Made by a program: the position numbers and the translations under genes. Of a DNA stretch of 51,092 bases, positions 27,158-35,207 are shown one piece after another. The stretch lies in NCBI GenBank assembly GCA_016744905.1, contig JADGDM010000013.1, positions 1-51,092 of the forward strand, in the 5' to 3' direction. This DNA is from Sulfurimonadaceae bacterium (GTDB lineage Bacteria; Campylobacterota; Campylobacteria; Campylobacterales; Sulfurimonadaceae). Within the stretch, counting starts at the first letter, position 1. Every line of letters begins with the position of its first letter. Below the pieces are notes generated by a model. That model saw only the letters and a program-made list of their open reading frames with translations. It searched no databases and was not told the DNA's origin.

Positions 27158-28015
27158 TTATGAAAAAATTGACTTAATTTTCATCAAAAGTCGCGCTAAA
27201 AACGATGAACTTGCAGCACTTAGCTTTGTATTTTGAGATAATTTCTCCAATGCTGCAATCGCTTCTTCGATGCTCAGTTCTAATTCAAATCCTTGATACA
27301 TATTTAAATCTTCTTTTTTAAGATAGTAAAATGGTTTTGAAAACTGCTCTAGATACATCGCAATCATGACAATATTGAGTCGTTTTAATAGTGCATCATA
27401 ATTATCATAATAGTTCACCTCATCATCGTCTATAACATCTCTTTCACTTTTAAAAAACTTCTTAAAATGTTGTGCACGAGGATCTTTTGCACTATTAAGA
27501 TAAAAAGCAAACGCATCTCTATCTTCTAATGTCGCAATAAAACGCAAAATATATTTACGTTCTAAATGCACAGCATCTTCAATACAGTCAAATCCACCAA
27601 TATTTTCATCAGATAAGGCTGTAATATTTTCTATTAATCTCGTAAATGTCATTTCAGAATTGGGGACCAAGTTTTCGGCTAAAAAATCATCATAACGTTT
27701 TGTCATGTCCGGAAAAAATGGTTTAAGCAGTTTTTCTCGCTCATCTTCTTCGATATCATCACGAATTAAAAAGTAAATAAGTCGTGCTATCTCTTTTTGT
27801 GCATCTTCATAAAGATCTGCTTTGAACTCTATAGTACTCAGCGCGCTAAGAAGTGCTTCTGCTTTTGCTTCTTCCATCACACTTGTAAAAAACTCCACCT
27901 CATCTTTTTTCACACTTAGGTACATTTCTAATAGTTCTGTTCCCACATTGTTCGAAATAAATGTGATTTTTTCACTGTCTAGTTTATTTATCAAAAGTTG
28001 TCCAATTTTTTTCAT
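27158..28015 (-). CDS. Conserved-looking acidic protein of unknown function
   Basis: 285 aa, soluble, strongly helical and acidic (DDIEEDEREKLL, ERDVIDDDEVNYYDNYD), with no membrane segment or motif I recognise. Charged repeats suggest a protein-interaction role. Its start region overlaps the leader of the divergent DUF2062 gene. Contains AGCGCGCT at 27840. No function is assigned. Confidence 0.65.
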   Translation of the reverse strand: MKKIGQLLINKLDSEKITFISNNVGTELLEMYLSVKKDEVEFFTSVMEEAKAEALLSALSTIEFKADLYEDAQKEIARLIYFLIRDDIEEDEREKLLKPFFPDMTKRYDDFLAENLVPNSEMTFTRLIENITALSDENIGGFDCIEDAVHLERKYILRFIATLEDRDAFAFYLNSAKDPRAQHFKKFFKSERDVIDDDEVNYYDNYDALLKRLNIVMIAMYLEQFSKPFYYLKKEDLNMYQGFELELSIEEAIAALEKLSQNTKLSAASSSFLARLLMKIKSIFS

Positions 28016-28036
28016 ATTTTAGCGACATTTTACCCT

Positions 28037-28051
28037 TATAATAGATATAAT
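28037..28051 (+). promoter_or_regulatory. Two overlapping -10 boxes close to a start codon
   Basis: TATAAT occurs at 28037-28042 and 28046-28051; the second ends 6 nt before the ATG at 28058. As at 5042, this predicts a leaderless or near-leaderless mRNA, and no Shine-Dalgarno sequence is visible. Confidence 0.4.
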
Positions 28052-28057
28052 CCTCTC

Positions 28058-28558
28058 ATGATTCGTAGAGTGTTCAAAAAACAGACTAAAAGCCATACCA
28101 TTGATAAATTCATAAAGAAATATAAGATTCCTCGTGAGTACCTTTCCATCAATAGAAAGTCGATGGCTAAAGCTGCTTTTATTGGACTTTTTGTGGCCAT
28201 GATACCTATGCCATTTCAGATGTTGGCCGTACTACTTTTTATCCCTCTTATTAAATACAACGTCCCTTTTGCACTCTCACTGGTTTGGATAACCAACCCA
28301 TTTACTATGCCTATTATCTATTATATTGAATACTACACAGGGAGCCTATTACTTTTTTCTCCAGGAGTTGGAGACTTAGAGATGAGTGTTCAGTGGTTTC
28401 AAGACAATCTCAGCACTATATTTTTCCCACTTTATGTAGGTGCACTATTTTATGCCACTATAGTGGGTTCACTTTCGTATTATCTTATCACCCATCTTTG
28501 GTTGACCTCAGTACGACAAGCCCATAAACTTCGTAAACATAAACGTAACAAAAAGTGA
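28058..28558 (+). CDS. DUF2062 membrane protein
   Basis: 166 aa from ATG 28058. A longer frame open from 27998 would overlap the divergent gene, and the two -10 boxes lie before 28058. It has a basic N-terminus, then AKAAFIGLFVAMIPMPFQM, a conserved DUF2062 segment, LVWITNPFTMPIIYY, and two or three membrane helices, ending in a basic tail. The family is of unknown function, sometimes fused to glycosyltransferases. Its stop overlaps the GTG of the phosphoesterase gene. Confidence 0.8.
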   Translation: MIRRVFKKQTKSHTIDKFIKKYKIPREYLSINRKSMAKAAFIGLFVAMIPMPFQMLAVLLFIPLIKYNVPFALSLVWITNPFTMPIIYYIEYYTGSLLLFSPGVGDLEMSVQWFQDNLSTIFFPLYVGALFYATIVGSLSYYLITHLWLTSVRQAHKLRKHKRNKK

Positions 28559-29670
28559 TTATCCTTTTTCCATTAATCTTTGCCCTTATTTTGGGCATGT
28601 TACATTATCTCTCTTATACCAGAGTGATTAAACGTCTACATATAAAAACTAAGACAGAAACATTACTTTTATCTCTTTTAAGTTTAAACTTTATCGGTGT
28701 ACTTGGTTTTGTTTATACCCACTATTTTCACGATACTGCACTCACTCTTTATTATCTATTTTCACTCTCAATCGGTGTAAGTATGATGCTTTTCTTTGGA
28801 ACAATTATCTATGAGTTCCTACATCTTCTCCAACATAAGCTCCCCCTAGATGAATCTAAACGCAAACTGTTTAAGCGAACCAGTGATGCAGGCTTTTTAG
28901 CTCTAGGTAGTGCCTATATCGGTGCCGGTGTGTATGAGGGTTCAAAAACACCTACCATCCTAGGCGTAGAAATTAAACAAAAACTTTTTAACACCCCAAA
29001 GAGAGTAGTGCAGATTTCAGATCTACATATTGGTGGGCTTATTGATAAAGCTTTTGTGAAAACAAGTGTGGAACAGATTAATTCTCTCCATGCTGATGTC
29101 GTTGTTATCACAGGTGATTTGATAGATGCGTCTATAGAACGTGTGAAAGAGACTGTTGATGAGTTAAAAGCCATTGACTCACGTCTTGGCGTCTATTATA
29201 TTGTAGGAAATCATGAATATTTTCATGGCATAGAATCAATTTTAGCCTATATGAAAAGTATCGGTGTACATGTTTTAGAAAATAGTGCACTATTGATTGA
29301 AGATGTGGAGCCTTTTTATATTGCAGGGGTTTATGATGTCTTTGGTTATCGTCATGGCTCATTTCAACCTGACATTCAAAAAGCCTATGAAAATATCACT
29401 CAAGGATATCCTGTTTTACTCCTTGCACATCAACCGCGTTACATCTACAACCTAGAAGACAAAAAACCAGATCTTATTTTAAGTGGACATACTCATGGTG
29501 GTCAAATTTGGCCATTTAATCATTTGGTAAAATTACAACAACCTTTTCTTAAAGGTCTACATGAGTTAGAAGATAATAGACATATCTATATTAACTCAGG
29601 CATCGGTTTTTGGGGTCCTCCTATGAGACTGGGTTCAAGTGCAGAGATCACCAATATCTTGTGGAATTAA
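28555..29670 (+). CDS. Membrane-anchored metallophosphoesterase (YaeI-like)
   Basis: 371 aa from GTG 28555, overlapping the previous stop (GTGA). Three N-terminal membrane helices precede a calcineurin-like domain with the ordered metal motifs VVQISDLHIGG, VVITGDLID, YYIVGNHEYF, LLLAHQP and LSGHTHGGQIWPF. Close families include YaeI/YkuE phosphodiesterases acting on UDP-linked sugars or lipids; the substrate here is unknown. It is second in a + strand run from 28058 to 32302. Confidence 0.88.
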   Translation: MIILFPLIFALILGMLHYLSYTRVIKRLHIKTKTETLLLSLLSLNFIGVLGFVYTHYFHDTALTLYYLFSLSIGVSMMLFFGTIIYEFLHLLQHKLPLDESKRKLFKRTSDAGFLALGSAYIGAGVYEGSKTPTILGVEIKQKLFNTPKRVVQISDLHIGGLIDKAFVKTSVEQINSLHADVVVITGDLIDASIERVKETVDELKAIDSRLGVYYIVGNHEYFHGIESILAYMKSIGVHVLENSALLIEDVEPFYIAGVYDVFGYRHGSFQPDIQKAYENITQGYPVLLLAHQPRYIYNLEDKKPDLILSGHTHGGQIWPFNHLVKLQQPFLKGLHELEDNRHIYINSGIGFWGPPMRLGSSAEITNILWN

Positions 29671-29671
29671 T

Positions 29672-30106
29672 ATGAGTGTGGTCTATCTGGTTCAAAGTGA
29701 TACAACCGTTGGCTTCCTTTCTCAAAACCCTAGCGCGCTAGACTCCCTAAAAAAACGCTCTGCGGATAAAGAGTATCTTAAAGTTTATGCCTCATTTTCT
29801 GAGATGAAAAAAAATCAAGCCCGTATCCCAGAGCGCTATAAAAAGCAAATAAGACGTGCAGATAAAACTACGTATATCGTTAAAAACTCTGCCTTTAGAG
29901 TGGTACAAAACTCGGAACACTCAGAATTTTTAAAATCATTTAAATGGATGTATTCGACTTCAGCCAATAAAAGTGGTCAAGATTTTGAACAATCTTGGTG
30001 TGAAGAAAAAGCAGATATAATTGTCTATACACAAAATGCGTTTGAGAGCAAAAGTTCATCTAAAATATTTAGACTGCATAAGAGAAAAAAAGAGAGGTTA
30101 CGATGA
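29672..30106 (+). CDS. Sua5/YciO/YrdC family protein, short form
   Basis: 144 aa from ATG 29672, one base after the previous stop. It resembles the YrdC fold: LVQSDTTVGFLSQ corresponds to the PTDTVYGL nucleotide region and MYSTSANKSG to the STSAN motif, while the KR pair is in KKRSADKEY. Full-length TsaC/YrdC makes threonylcarbamoyl-AMP for tRNA t6A. This protein is shorter and divergent, so it may be the phylum's minimal form or a paralogue. It overlaps the next gene by 4 bp. Contains AGCGCGCT at 29732. Confidence 0.75.
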   Translation: MSVVYLVQSDTTVGFLSQNPSALDSLKKRSADKEYLKVYASFSEMKKNQARIPERYKKQIRRADKTTYIVKNSAFRVVQNSEHSEFLKSFKWMYSTSANKSGQDFEQSWCEEKADIIVYTQNAFESKSSSKIFRLHKRKKERLR

Positions 30107-30546
30107 GTAAGTTTATTCAAGCACTACTTGTTGGTGTCTTTTTCACATTTATCTATGACTATCTACTATTTTTGGGCATGTTTCTTCACTACATCAAACC
30201 CAATGAAATTCCTGAATACTACAATATTCTCTTCGCTGATCATCAAAACTATCTTTACATTTTACTCAGTGTTATTTTTATTGGATTTGTCAGTACGTAT
30301 TTGAAGCAAAAAGTACTCTCATTTGCGCTTATCTTTGCCTTACTTCTATTGAGTGCCAGCGCGCTGATACCAACTATCGGTAAAGCACTGGCGAAAAGTG
30401 TACTTTATAGTGCAGACCAGCGACTTCAAGATGATCGTTATATCTACAAGGGTGAAACCTACTATGAAGGTCGAGAAATCATCTACTTTTATGATGAAGA
30501 TTTACAAAAAATGATAAACATACAAAAAAAGGATTTAAAAAAGTGA
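30103..30546 (+). CDS. Small membrane protein of unknown function
   Basis: 147 aa with three hydrophobic helices (about residues 5-25, 48-66, 72-92) and a soluble acidic C-terminal tail rich in Tyr and Asp (GETYYEGREIIYFYDED). It overlaps the genes on both sides (ATGA upstream, GTGA downstream), so it belongs to the operon. No family is recognised. Contains AGCGCGCT at 30358. Confidence 0.65.
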   Translation: MSKFIQALLVGVFFTFIYDYLLFLGMFLHYIKPNEIPEYYNILFADHQNYLYILLSVIFIGFVSTYLKQKVLSFALIFALLLLSASALIPTIGKALAKSVLYSADQRLQDDRYIYKGETYYEGREIIYFYDEDLQKMINIQKKDLKK

Positions 30547-31118
30547 AACACTTATCTACATCAGCGCGTAGCGCTCTACTAGGCACCGTAGGCATCTCAG
30601 TTATGGCAGTTTTAACTGGCTGTGAAGCACCTCAAGAAGAGGCAGCAAATCGTTACTTAATTATCGAACAACAAGCCAATGGAAAATATGTTGTAGTTGA
30701 AGAGATGCCAACAGATGGACCTTCTCGCGCTATTATTCGTGAACGTGATGAAAGTGGAAATATGCAAGAGCGTTTTATGAATGAAGCTGAGATGAAATCT
30801 TTAGCCGAACAAGAGTATCAAAAAGTTCAAAATGGAACTTCTGAAGTCACTCAAGAGTCATCAGGTGGAGCAGGTATGGGATTGGCTGGAACTATCCTAG
30901 CCGTAGCAGCAGGTTCATTGATGGGAAATATGATAGGTAACGCACTGATGGGTAACAAAAACTTTGCCAATCGTTCAAACTCTGTTAACAAATCAGCCTA
31001 TCACCGTTCAAAATCAGGGGGTGGTTCAAGTTCTAAAGCAAGAAGTGGTAGTTCTAAAAAAAGCTTTTTTGGTGGCTCACAATCACGTAGTTCAAGCTCT
31101 CGTTCATACGGTGGTTGA
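30543..31118 (+). CDS. UPF0323 family lipoprotein
   Basis: 191 aa from GTG 30543, overlapping the previous stop. A type II signal peptide ends at Cys27 (VLTGC). The middle has RYLIIEQQANGKYVVVEEMP and a Gly/Ala helix (GLAGTILAVAAGSLMGNMIG), and the last 50 residues are a Ser/Gly/Arg/Lys-rich tail. This matches the UPF0323 family limited to Campylobacterota (HP0232, Cj0371), whose function is unknown; the following GSP-synthase-like gene is the same neighbour as in those genomes (from memory). Confidence 0.82.
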   Translation: MKHLSTSARSALLGTVGISVMAVLTGCEAPQEEAANRYLIIEQQANGKYVVVEEMPTDGPSRAIIRERDESGNMQERFMNEAEMKSLAEQEYQKVQNGTSEVTQESSGGAGMGLAGTILAVAAGSLMGNMIGNALMGNKNFANRSNSVNKSAYHRSKSGGGSSSKARSGSSKKSFFGGSQSRSSSSRSYGG

Positions 31119-31120
31119 TT

Positions 31121-32302
31121 GTGAGTGTTTCTTTAAAACAGATCAAACCTTTAAGTGATGCGACCCTAGATGAGATAGGCTTTACTTGGCATACGGATAG
31201 TGATGGTTCTAAATATGTCAGCGACGAGATGGTTGAAGTTACCTATGGAGAAGCCGAAGTCTATTATGAAGCGACCAATGCTATTTATGAGATGTATGTG
31301 GAAGCCGCTGAGCATGTTATTGAAAATGATCTATTTTTTGATTTAGGTATTCCATTTAATTTAGTAGACATCATCAAAAAATCTTGGGAAAGTGATGTGC
31401 ATTGGCATATTTATGGACGTTTTGATCTGAGCGGTGGGATTGATGGCGCACCAATTAAACTCATCGAGTTTAACGCCGACACCCCAACGGCTCTTTTTGA
31501 AACAGCAGTCCTTCAATGGGCACTTTTAAAAGACAATGGTCTTAATGAAGAGGCACAATTCAACAATGTTTATAACGCTATTCGTGATAATTTCAAACGT
31601 CTTATTACCCTTTTTGATGATGTAGAAAATTTTGATGAACGTTATGATGGTTGGAAAATTCTATTCTCTTCTATCAGTGGAAATGAAGAGGAAGAAGTGA
31701 CGACCAAACTTCTTCAACAAATCGCACTTGATGCAGGCTTTGCAACCGCTTATGAATATCTTGAAAACACCCACTTTACAGACGAAGGTGTTTTTGATGC
31801 AGATGATGTAGAGTATGAGTACTGGTTTAAACTTTTCCCTTGGGAAGATTTAGCTACCGATGAGCCTGAACTTGTTGTGATGTTAAAACAGATTATGGAT
31901 GATCAGCGCGCTATCATTTTAAATCCAGCCTACACCCTACTTTTCCAATCAAAAGGAATGATGAAAATATTATGTGACCTCTTCCCAGACTCACCGTATC
32001 TACTGAAAACTTCTTTTGAGCCACTAGAGGGTATTGCTCAAGTAGAGAAAAAGATGTTTGGACGTGAAGGTGCCAATACTAAAATCACCGCTCAAGATGG
32101 AAGCACTATTGCTGAGCGCGCTGGTGAGTATGAAAACCATAAAAGCGTCTTTCAAGAGTATGTAGACTTTCCAAAAGATAAAAATGGAGACAAATACCAA
32201 GCTGGTGTCTTTTTTGCCTACGAAGCCTGTGGACTTGCCTTTAGAAAAGGTGGAGAGATCATGGATAACATGAGTAAATTTGTAGGACATGTTTTAAAGT
32301 AA
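31121..32302 (+). CDS. Glutathionylspermidine synthase family ATP-grasp protein
   Basis: About 394 aa from GTG 31121, behind GGTGG; a TTG at 31115 also fits. It shows the family pattern KLIEFNADTPTALFE, SDVHWHIYGRFDL, WEDLATDEPEL, LNPAYTLLFQSKGMMK, SPYLLKTSFEP, VEKKMFGREGANTKI and the final AFRKGGEIMDNMSKFVGH. The domain resembles the C-terminal synthetase of E. coli Gss, which joins glutathione to spermidine by an ATP-grasp reaction; no amidase domain is fused here and the true substrate is unknown. It ends the operon at a strong stem-loop. Contains two AGCGCGCT copies (31905, 32115). Confidence 0.85.
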   Translation: MSVSLKQIKPLSDATLDEIGFTWHTDSDGSKYVSDEMVEVTYGEAEVYYEATNAIYEMYVEAAEHVIENDLFFDLGIPFNLVDIIKKSWESDVHWHIYGRFDLSGGIDGAPIKLIEFNADTPTALFETAVLQWALLKDNGLNEEAQFNNVYNAIRDNFKRLITLFDDVENFDERYDGWKILFSSISGNEEEEVTTKLLQQIALDAGFATAYEYLENTHFTDEGVFDADDVEYEYWFKLFPWEDLATDEPELVVMLKQIMDDQRAIILNPAYTLLFQSKGMMKILCDLFPDSPYLLKTSFEPLEGIAQVEKKMFGREGANTKITAQDGSTIAERAGEYENHKSVFQEYVDFPKDKNGDKYQAGVFFAYEACGLAFRKGGEIMDNMSKFVGHVLK

Positions 32303-32331
32303 AAGATAAAACAAATGTCTTATCTTTTACT
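32298..32331. terminator. Bidirectional stem-loop terminator
   Basis: A 12-bp perfect stem, AGTAAAAGATAA (32298-32309) with TTATCTTTTACT (32320-32331), loop of 10 nt. It covers the stop codons of both convergent genes. Confidence 0.65.
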
Positions 32332-32872
32332 AAAACCTCACACCAACAACAGCCTTAGGCATAATCGCAAAAAATGGAACTAAGTATTCCATTGAGAGGT
32401 CTAGGAAGAGGTAATTATAGGTAACTCTATATCCAAGTCCAAGACCTAAGCTTGGTGACCTGTTCACCCCACTTTGTGCTATAGTAATATTACTAGTAAA
32501 TCCTAAAATATCTACATCATCATTGGCACTCAGATTAATAACCTCAGAACCATAACCCGCTGAAGCCATCATGTAAAAACCACTATTGTCTTGGGTAAGA
32601 TATCTTTTGATAAACAGTTCTACATTTAAAAAATCTACATCCGTATTCCCATATCCACTAATATCATTAGATTCAATAGAATAATTTTTTGAGATGTAGT
32701 ATGCACCTAAACCATACTCATAATGTTTATGATGATAAAACAGCTCTGCCCCTATAGCGCCTACTGCAACACCAAAATGTGAAGAAATATCACTCTTAAT
32801 CTCTTGCGCAGTAAGTTCTGTAAAGGGGAGAAAGAAAAATATCATAGACCTAGTCAAGATTTTGTAATACAT
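32330..32872 (-). CDS. Outer membrane beta-barrel protein
   Basis: 180 aa. An N-terminal hydrophobic segment (MIFFFLPFTELTAQE) looks like a signal peptide, possibly from the internal Met at residue 10. The rest is alternating beta strands with Gly and aromatic residues (GAYYISKNYS, YMMASAGYGSE, SLGLGLGYRVTYNYLFLDL) and ends VVGVRF with terminal Phe. It is a small barrel of the OmpA-like or acyloxyacyl-hydrolase-like size class. Minus-strand TATAAT lies at 32895-32900. Confidence 0.7.
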   Translation of the reverse strand: MYYKILTRSMIFFFLPFTELTAQEIKSDISSHFGVAVGAIGAELFYHHKHYEYGLGAYYISKNYSIESNDISGYGNTDVDFLNVELFIKRYLTQDNSGFYMMASAGYGSEVINLSANDDVDILGFTSNITIAQSGVNRSPSLGLGLGYRVTYNYLFLDLSMEYLVPFFAIMPKAVVGVRF

Positions 32873-33034
32873 ATACTGCCTACTTTTTTGTCCAATTATA
32901 GTAAGATATTTTTAAAGCTAGTGAATCTCAAACCAAACAAACAAGGCCATCAAGTAGTCTCGTATAATCTTCCCAACCCAATTTGTGAAATGTGTGGAAA
33001 CTTTGAGTAAAATTTACAATAATTTAGGTTTATT

Positions 33035-33060
33035 TAAATAGAGTACAGTTATTCTATTTA
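33035..33060. promoter_or_regulatory. Inverted repeat in leader of the small lipoprotein gene
   Basis: TAAATAGA (33035-33042) and TCTATTTA (33053-33060) are exact reverse complements 10 bp apart. They lie after a TACAAT -10 box (33015-33020) and before the RBS of the 53-aa lipoprotein gene, so they may be an operator or an mRNA hairpin. Confidence 0.4.
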
Positions 33061-33084
33061 GAAGTAAGGTTTAAAGGAGGTGCA

Positions 33085-33246
33085 ATGCGATTATTTAAAT
33101 ATTTACTCATTATTGTAGCAATATTCTTTTTTATTGCATGTGGTAGTAATGAAGAGGAAGGCAGTACTCCTTCCGATCTGCATGAGAATCTATCTACTGC
33201 ATTATATTGGAATGATGTTAATTGGAATGAAACTAATTGGCAATAA
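33085..33246 (+). CDS. 53-aa lipoprotein with WNxxN repeat tail
   Basis: A short gene with a textbook AAAGGAGG (33073-33080) 4 nt before ATG. It encodes a type II signal peptide (MRLFKYLL, then a hydrophobic core, lipobox FIAC with Cys19), an acidic linker GSNEEEG and a tail with Trp at residues 42, 47 and 52 in the pattern WNDVN-WNETN-WQ. The next gene starts 24 bp later, so the two are probably one unit. The opposite strand is also open here, but the RBS, lipobox and spacing favour this reading. Family unknown to me. Confidence 0.7.
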   Translation: MRLFKYLLIIVAIFFFIACGSNEEEGSTPSDLHENLSTALYWNDVNWNETNWQ

Positions 33247-33270
33247 ATAATTTTATTACGAGGAATAAAC

Positions 33271-33840
33271 ATGAAAAAAATAGTTACTCTTTCAACGATA
33301 GTATTTATAAGTTTTAGCTTATATGCTGCAGAATTAAAGAACTTCACACCTGGTACTCCGGCAAAGGCTGAAGAGGTAAATAGTAATTTTCAGGTTCTAT
33401 TGGATGAAATCAATGCTTTAAAATCAGAAGTTGCAAAACTAAATGGTGATGAATCTACTCTTAGTGGAGAGTATACATGTAAAGGGTATCAAACTCAGGT
33501 TCATGGTGGGATAAATGCAGAAGCAACAGCTATACTCGCTTATGTAATACTATTGGATTTAAATTTTTTAGATACAGGAAATTATTCTGGAACTCTAAAT
33601 CTTAAGTATATTAAAAATAGCTACTTGGATGCGACAGGAGATGCGTACGAAATGAATCTAACTGTTGATAGCGCTTCAGGAGGAATTTCTGGAACATGGA
33701 GTAATAATAGTCGTGAAATTACATTAAGTGATTTTGACTTTACATTCAAGGCTTCAAAATCATATGACACTCTTATAGGCTCATCGTATACAACTACTAA
33801 TGATCCTCAAGTGAGTATAATGAATTGTGTCCAAAAATAG
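33271..33840 (+). CDS. Secreted protein of unknown function with N-terminal coiled stalk
   Basis: 189 aa. Signal peptide MKKIVTLSTIVFISFSLYAA, then FTPGTPAKAEEVNSNFQVLL, a segment seen in many exported proteins of unknown role, and a short coiled coil (residues about 38-58, LLDEINALKSEVAKLNG). The remaining 130 residues are beta-rich, with a Cys near residue 70 and one near the C-terminus that could pair. It follows the small lipoprotein gene by 24 bp behind GAGGAAT. A surface or periplasmic role is inferred. Confidence 0.7.
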   Translation: MKKIVTLSTIVFISFSLYAAELKNFTPGTPAKAEEVNSNFQVLLDEINALKSEVAKLNGDESTLSGEYTCKGYQTQVHGGINAEATAILAYVILLDLNFLDTGNYSGTLNLKYIKNSYLDATGDAYEMNLTVDSASGGISGTWSNNSREITLSDFDFTFKASKSYDTLIGSSYTTTNDPQVSIMNCVQK

Positions 33841-34165
33841 AATTCTCAACAGCTTATAATATTTCCAATAAAAAGTAGACAAAAATTGGTGCCTAAATGT
33901 GAGTGATGCAAATTAAAAAGAGTACTATACACATAATGGTAGAAAATCTGGTGGGTAAAAAGAGAAACTGATATATAGCTTTGGCTTTTCAGTTTCTTAT
34001 CAAGTACGATAACCTACTAGTCCTTCTTTTAGATGTGTGATGAGAGTACTAAGTATGCACTACAGCTTTTAGTCATTACCACAAAGTCTAAAGTCGTTGT
34101 TGTTGAAGCAGCTACGACAGTACTTTAAGAAGTTAAAACTGAGTGAATCAGAAAATATTAAAACT
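33841..34165. other. Intergenic region with one stem-loop
   Basis: About 325 bp without a supportable gene. AGAAACTGA (33963-33971) pairs with TCAGTTTCT (33989-33997), followed by TATC, a possible terminator for the gene ending at 33840, though 120 bp away. A 31-codon frame (34033-34128) vaguely recalls an Rrf2-type N-terminus (STKYALQLLV) but has no RBS; it may be a relic or chance. Confidence 0.4.
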
Positions 34166-35197
34166 CTATTTTCCATCAGAGGGACCAAGAAGCTCTGCAA
34201 AAAACCTTGTATTTTCATCTGCGTAGAGTACGATTTTTGCCATGATGGTGAGTGGAATAGAGAGTAACATACCTACGGGGCCGAGAACCCATCCCCAAAA
34301 GATCAAGGACAAAAATACAATCAGGGTTGATAATCCTAAACCTTTACCCATTACTTTTGGTTCGACCATTGAACCAATAAGTGTATTGATAATCATATAG
34401 CCCGTAGCGATTAGACCTGTGTCTATAAATCCAAGTTGGATAATAGAGAGCATGATAGCAGGGATGGCAGCGATAATAGACCCGATATTTGGGATAAAAT
34501 TAAACAAAAATGCGATGACGCCCCAAAGAAAGGCATAATCAAGACCAAATACACTCAACATAATCGTAACGATGGTACCTGTAACCAGGGAAATAACTGT
34601 TTTAAGGGCCATATAGTGTTTAATCTTCGCTGTAATCTCATCTATGTGAGAAGGCCCTCTATTGTCTTCACGTCCTGATAGTTTTTTAACAAAATCACCC
34701 GCTTCAGTAATCATAAACACAACCATCAATAAAATAACAAAGCTATTGGTTATCGTTGCGCCCACACTTTTTAAAGTACCTGCTGCAAATCTCATTATCA
34801 TGGCCGGATCAAGCATTTTAGTGATCTCATCTTCAGGCACATCAATACCAATAGTGAGTAAAAAATTAAAAAAATCAGCCAGTTGTATCTTCAACTGTAT
34901 CTCATAAGAGGGAAGATTGGCTGAGAAGTTTTGTATCGACGTTCCCAGTAAAACACCCATCAAAGAGAGAACCCCAACAAAGGTCAATAAAACAATCACT
35001 AAAGAGAGCACTTGTGGTGATTTTTTAGAATTCAACCAATTATAATAAGGGGTTAAAATGATAGCGATAAAAACGGAAAGAATAAAAGGTACCACGATAG
35101 GAGCAGCGGCTTTAATACCACTTATTACTACAACAATAGCTGCAGCGACTAAAAAATAGTAGCCTGCGGTATTGGTTTTAATTAAATGTTTATTCAT
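34166..35197 (-). CDS. AI-2E family transporter (PerM-like), second copy
   Basis: 343 aa, with the same eight-helix family layout as the protein at 16986: VPFILSVFIAIILTPYYNWL, a central amphipathic part (about residues 90-150), then FNFIPNIGSIIAAIPAI, NTLIGSMVEPKVMGKGLGLS and FLSLIFWGWVLGPVGMLLSIPLT, the most conserved C-terminal region. The substrate is unknown. It starts 10 bp after the orphan ABC permease gene and is probably the last gene of the flagellar operon transcript. Confidence 0.88.
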   Translation of the reverse strand: MNKHLIKTNTAGYYFLVAAAIVVVISGIKAAAPIVVPFILSVFIAIILTPYYNWLNSKKSPQVLSLVIVLLTFVGVLSLMGVLLGTSIQNFSANLPSYEIQLKIQLADFFNFLLTIGIDVPEDEITKMLDPAMIMRFAAGTLKSVGATITNSFVILLMVVFMITEAGDFVKKLSGREDNRGPSHIDEITAKIKHYMALKTVISLVTGTIVTIMLSVFGLDYAFLWGVIAFLFNFIPNIGSIIAAIPAIMLSIIQLGFIDTGLIATGYMIINTLIGSMVEPKVMGKGLGLSTLIVFLSLIFWGWVLGPVGMLLSIPLTIMAKIVLYADENTRFFAELLGPSDGK

Positions 35198-35207
35198 AAA
35201 TATTATC

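Noticed and set aside
32804-33010. 68-codon + strand frame with a CEMC motif near its end
   Set aside because: Mostly antisense to an outer membrane gene; no RBS and no recognisable domain.
33054-33347. Minus-strand 97-codon frame opposite the small lipoprotein gene
   Set aside because: No RBS or family; the + strand reading has a perfect RBS, lipobox and a following gene in the same direction.
34033-34128. 31-codon frame resembling an Rrf2 regulator N-terminus
   Set aside because: Too short, no RBS, resemblance rests on about ten residues; could be a relic but cannot be supported.
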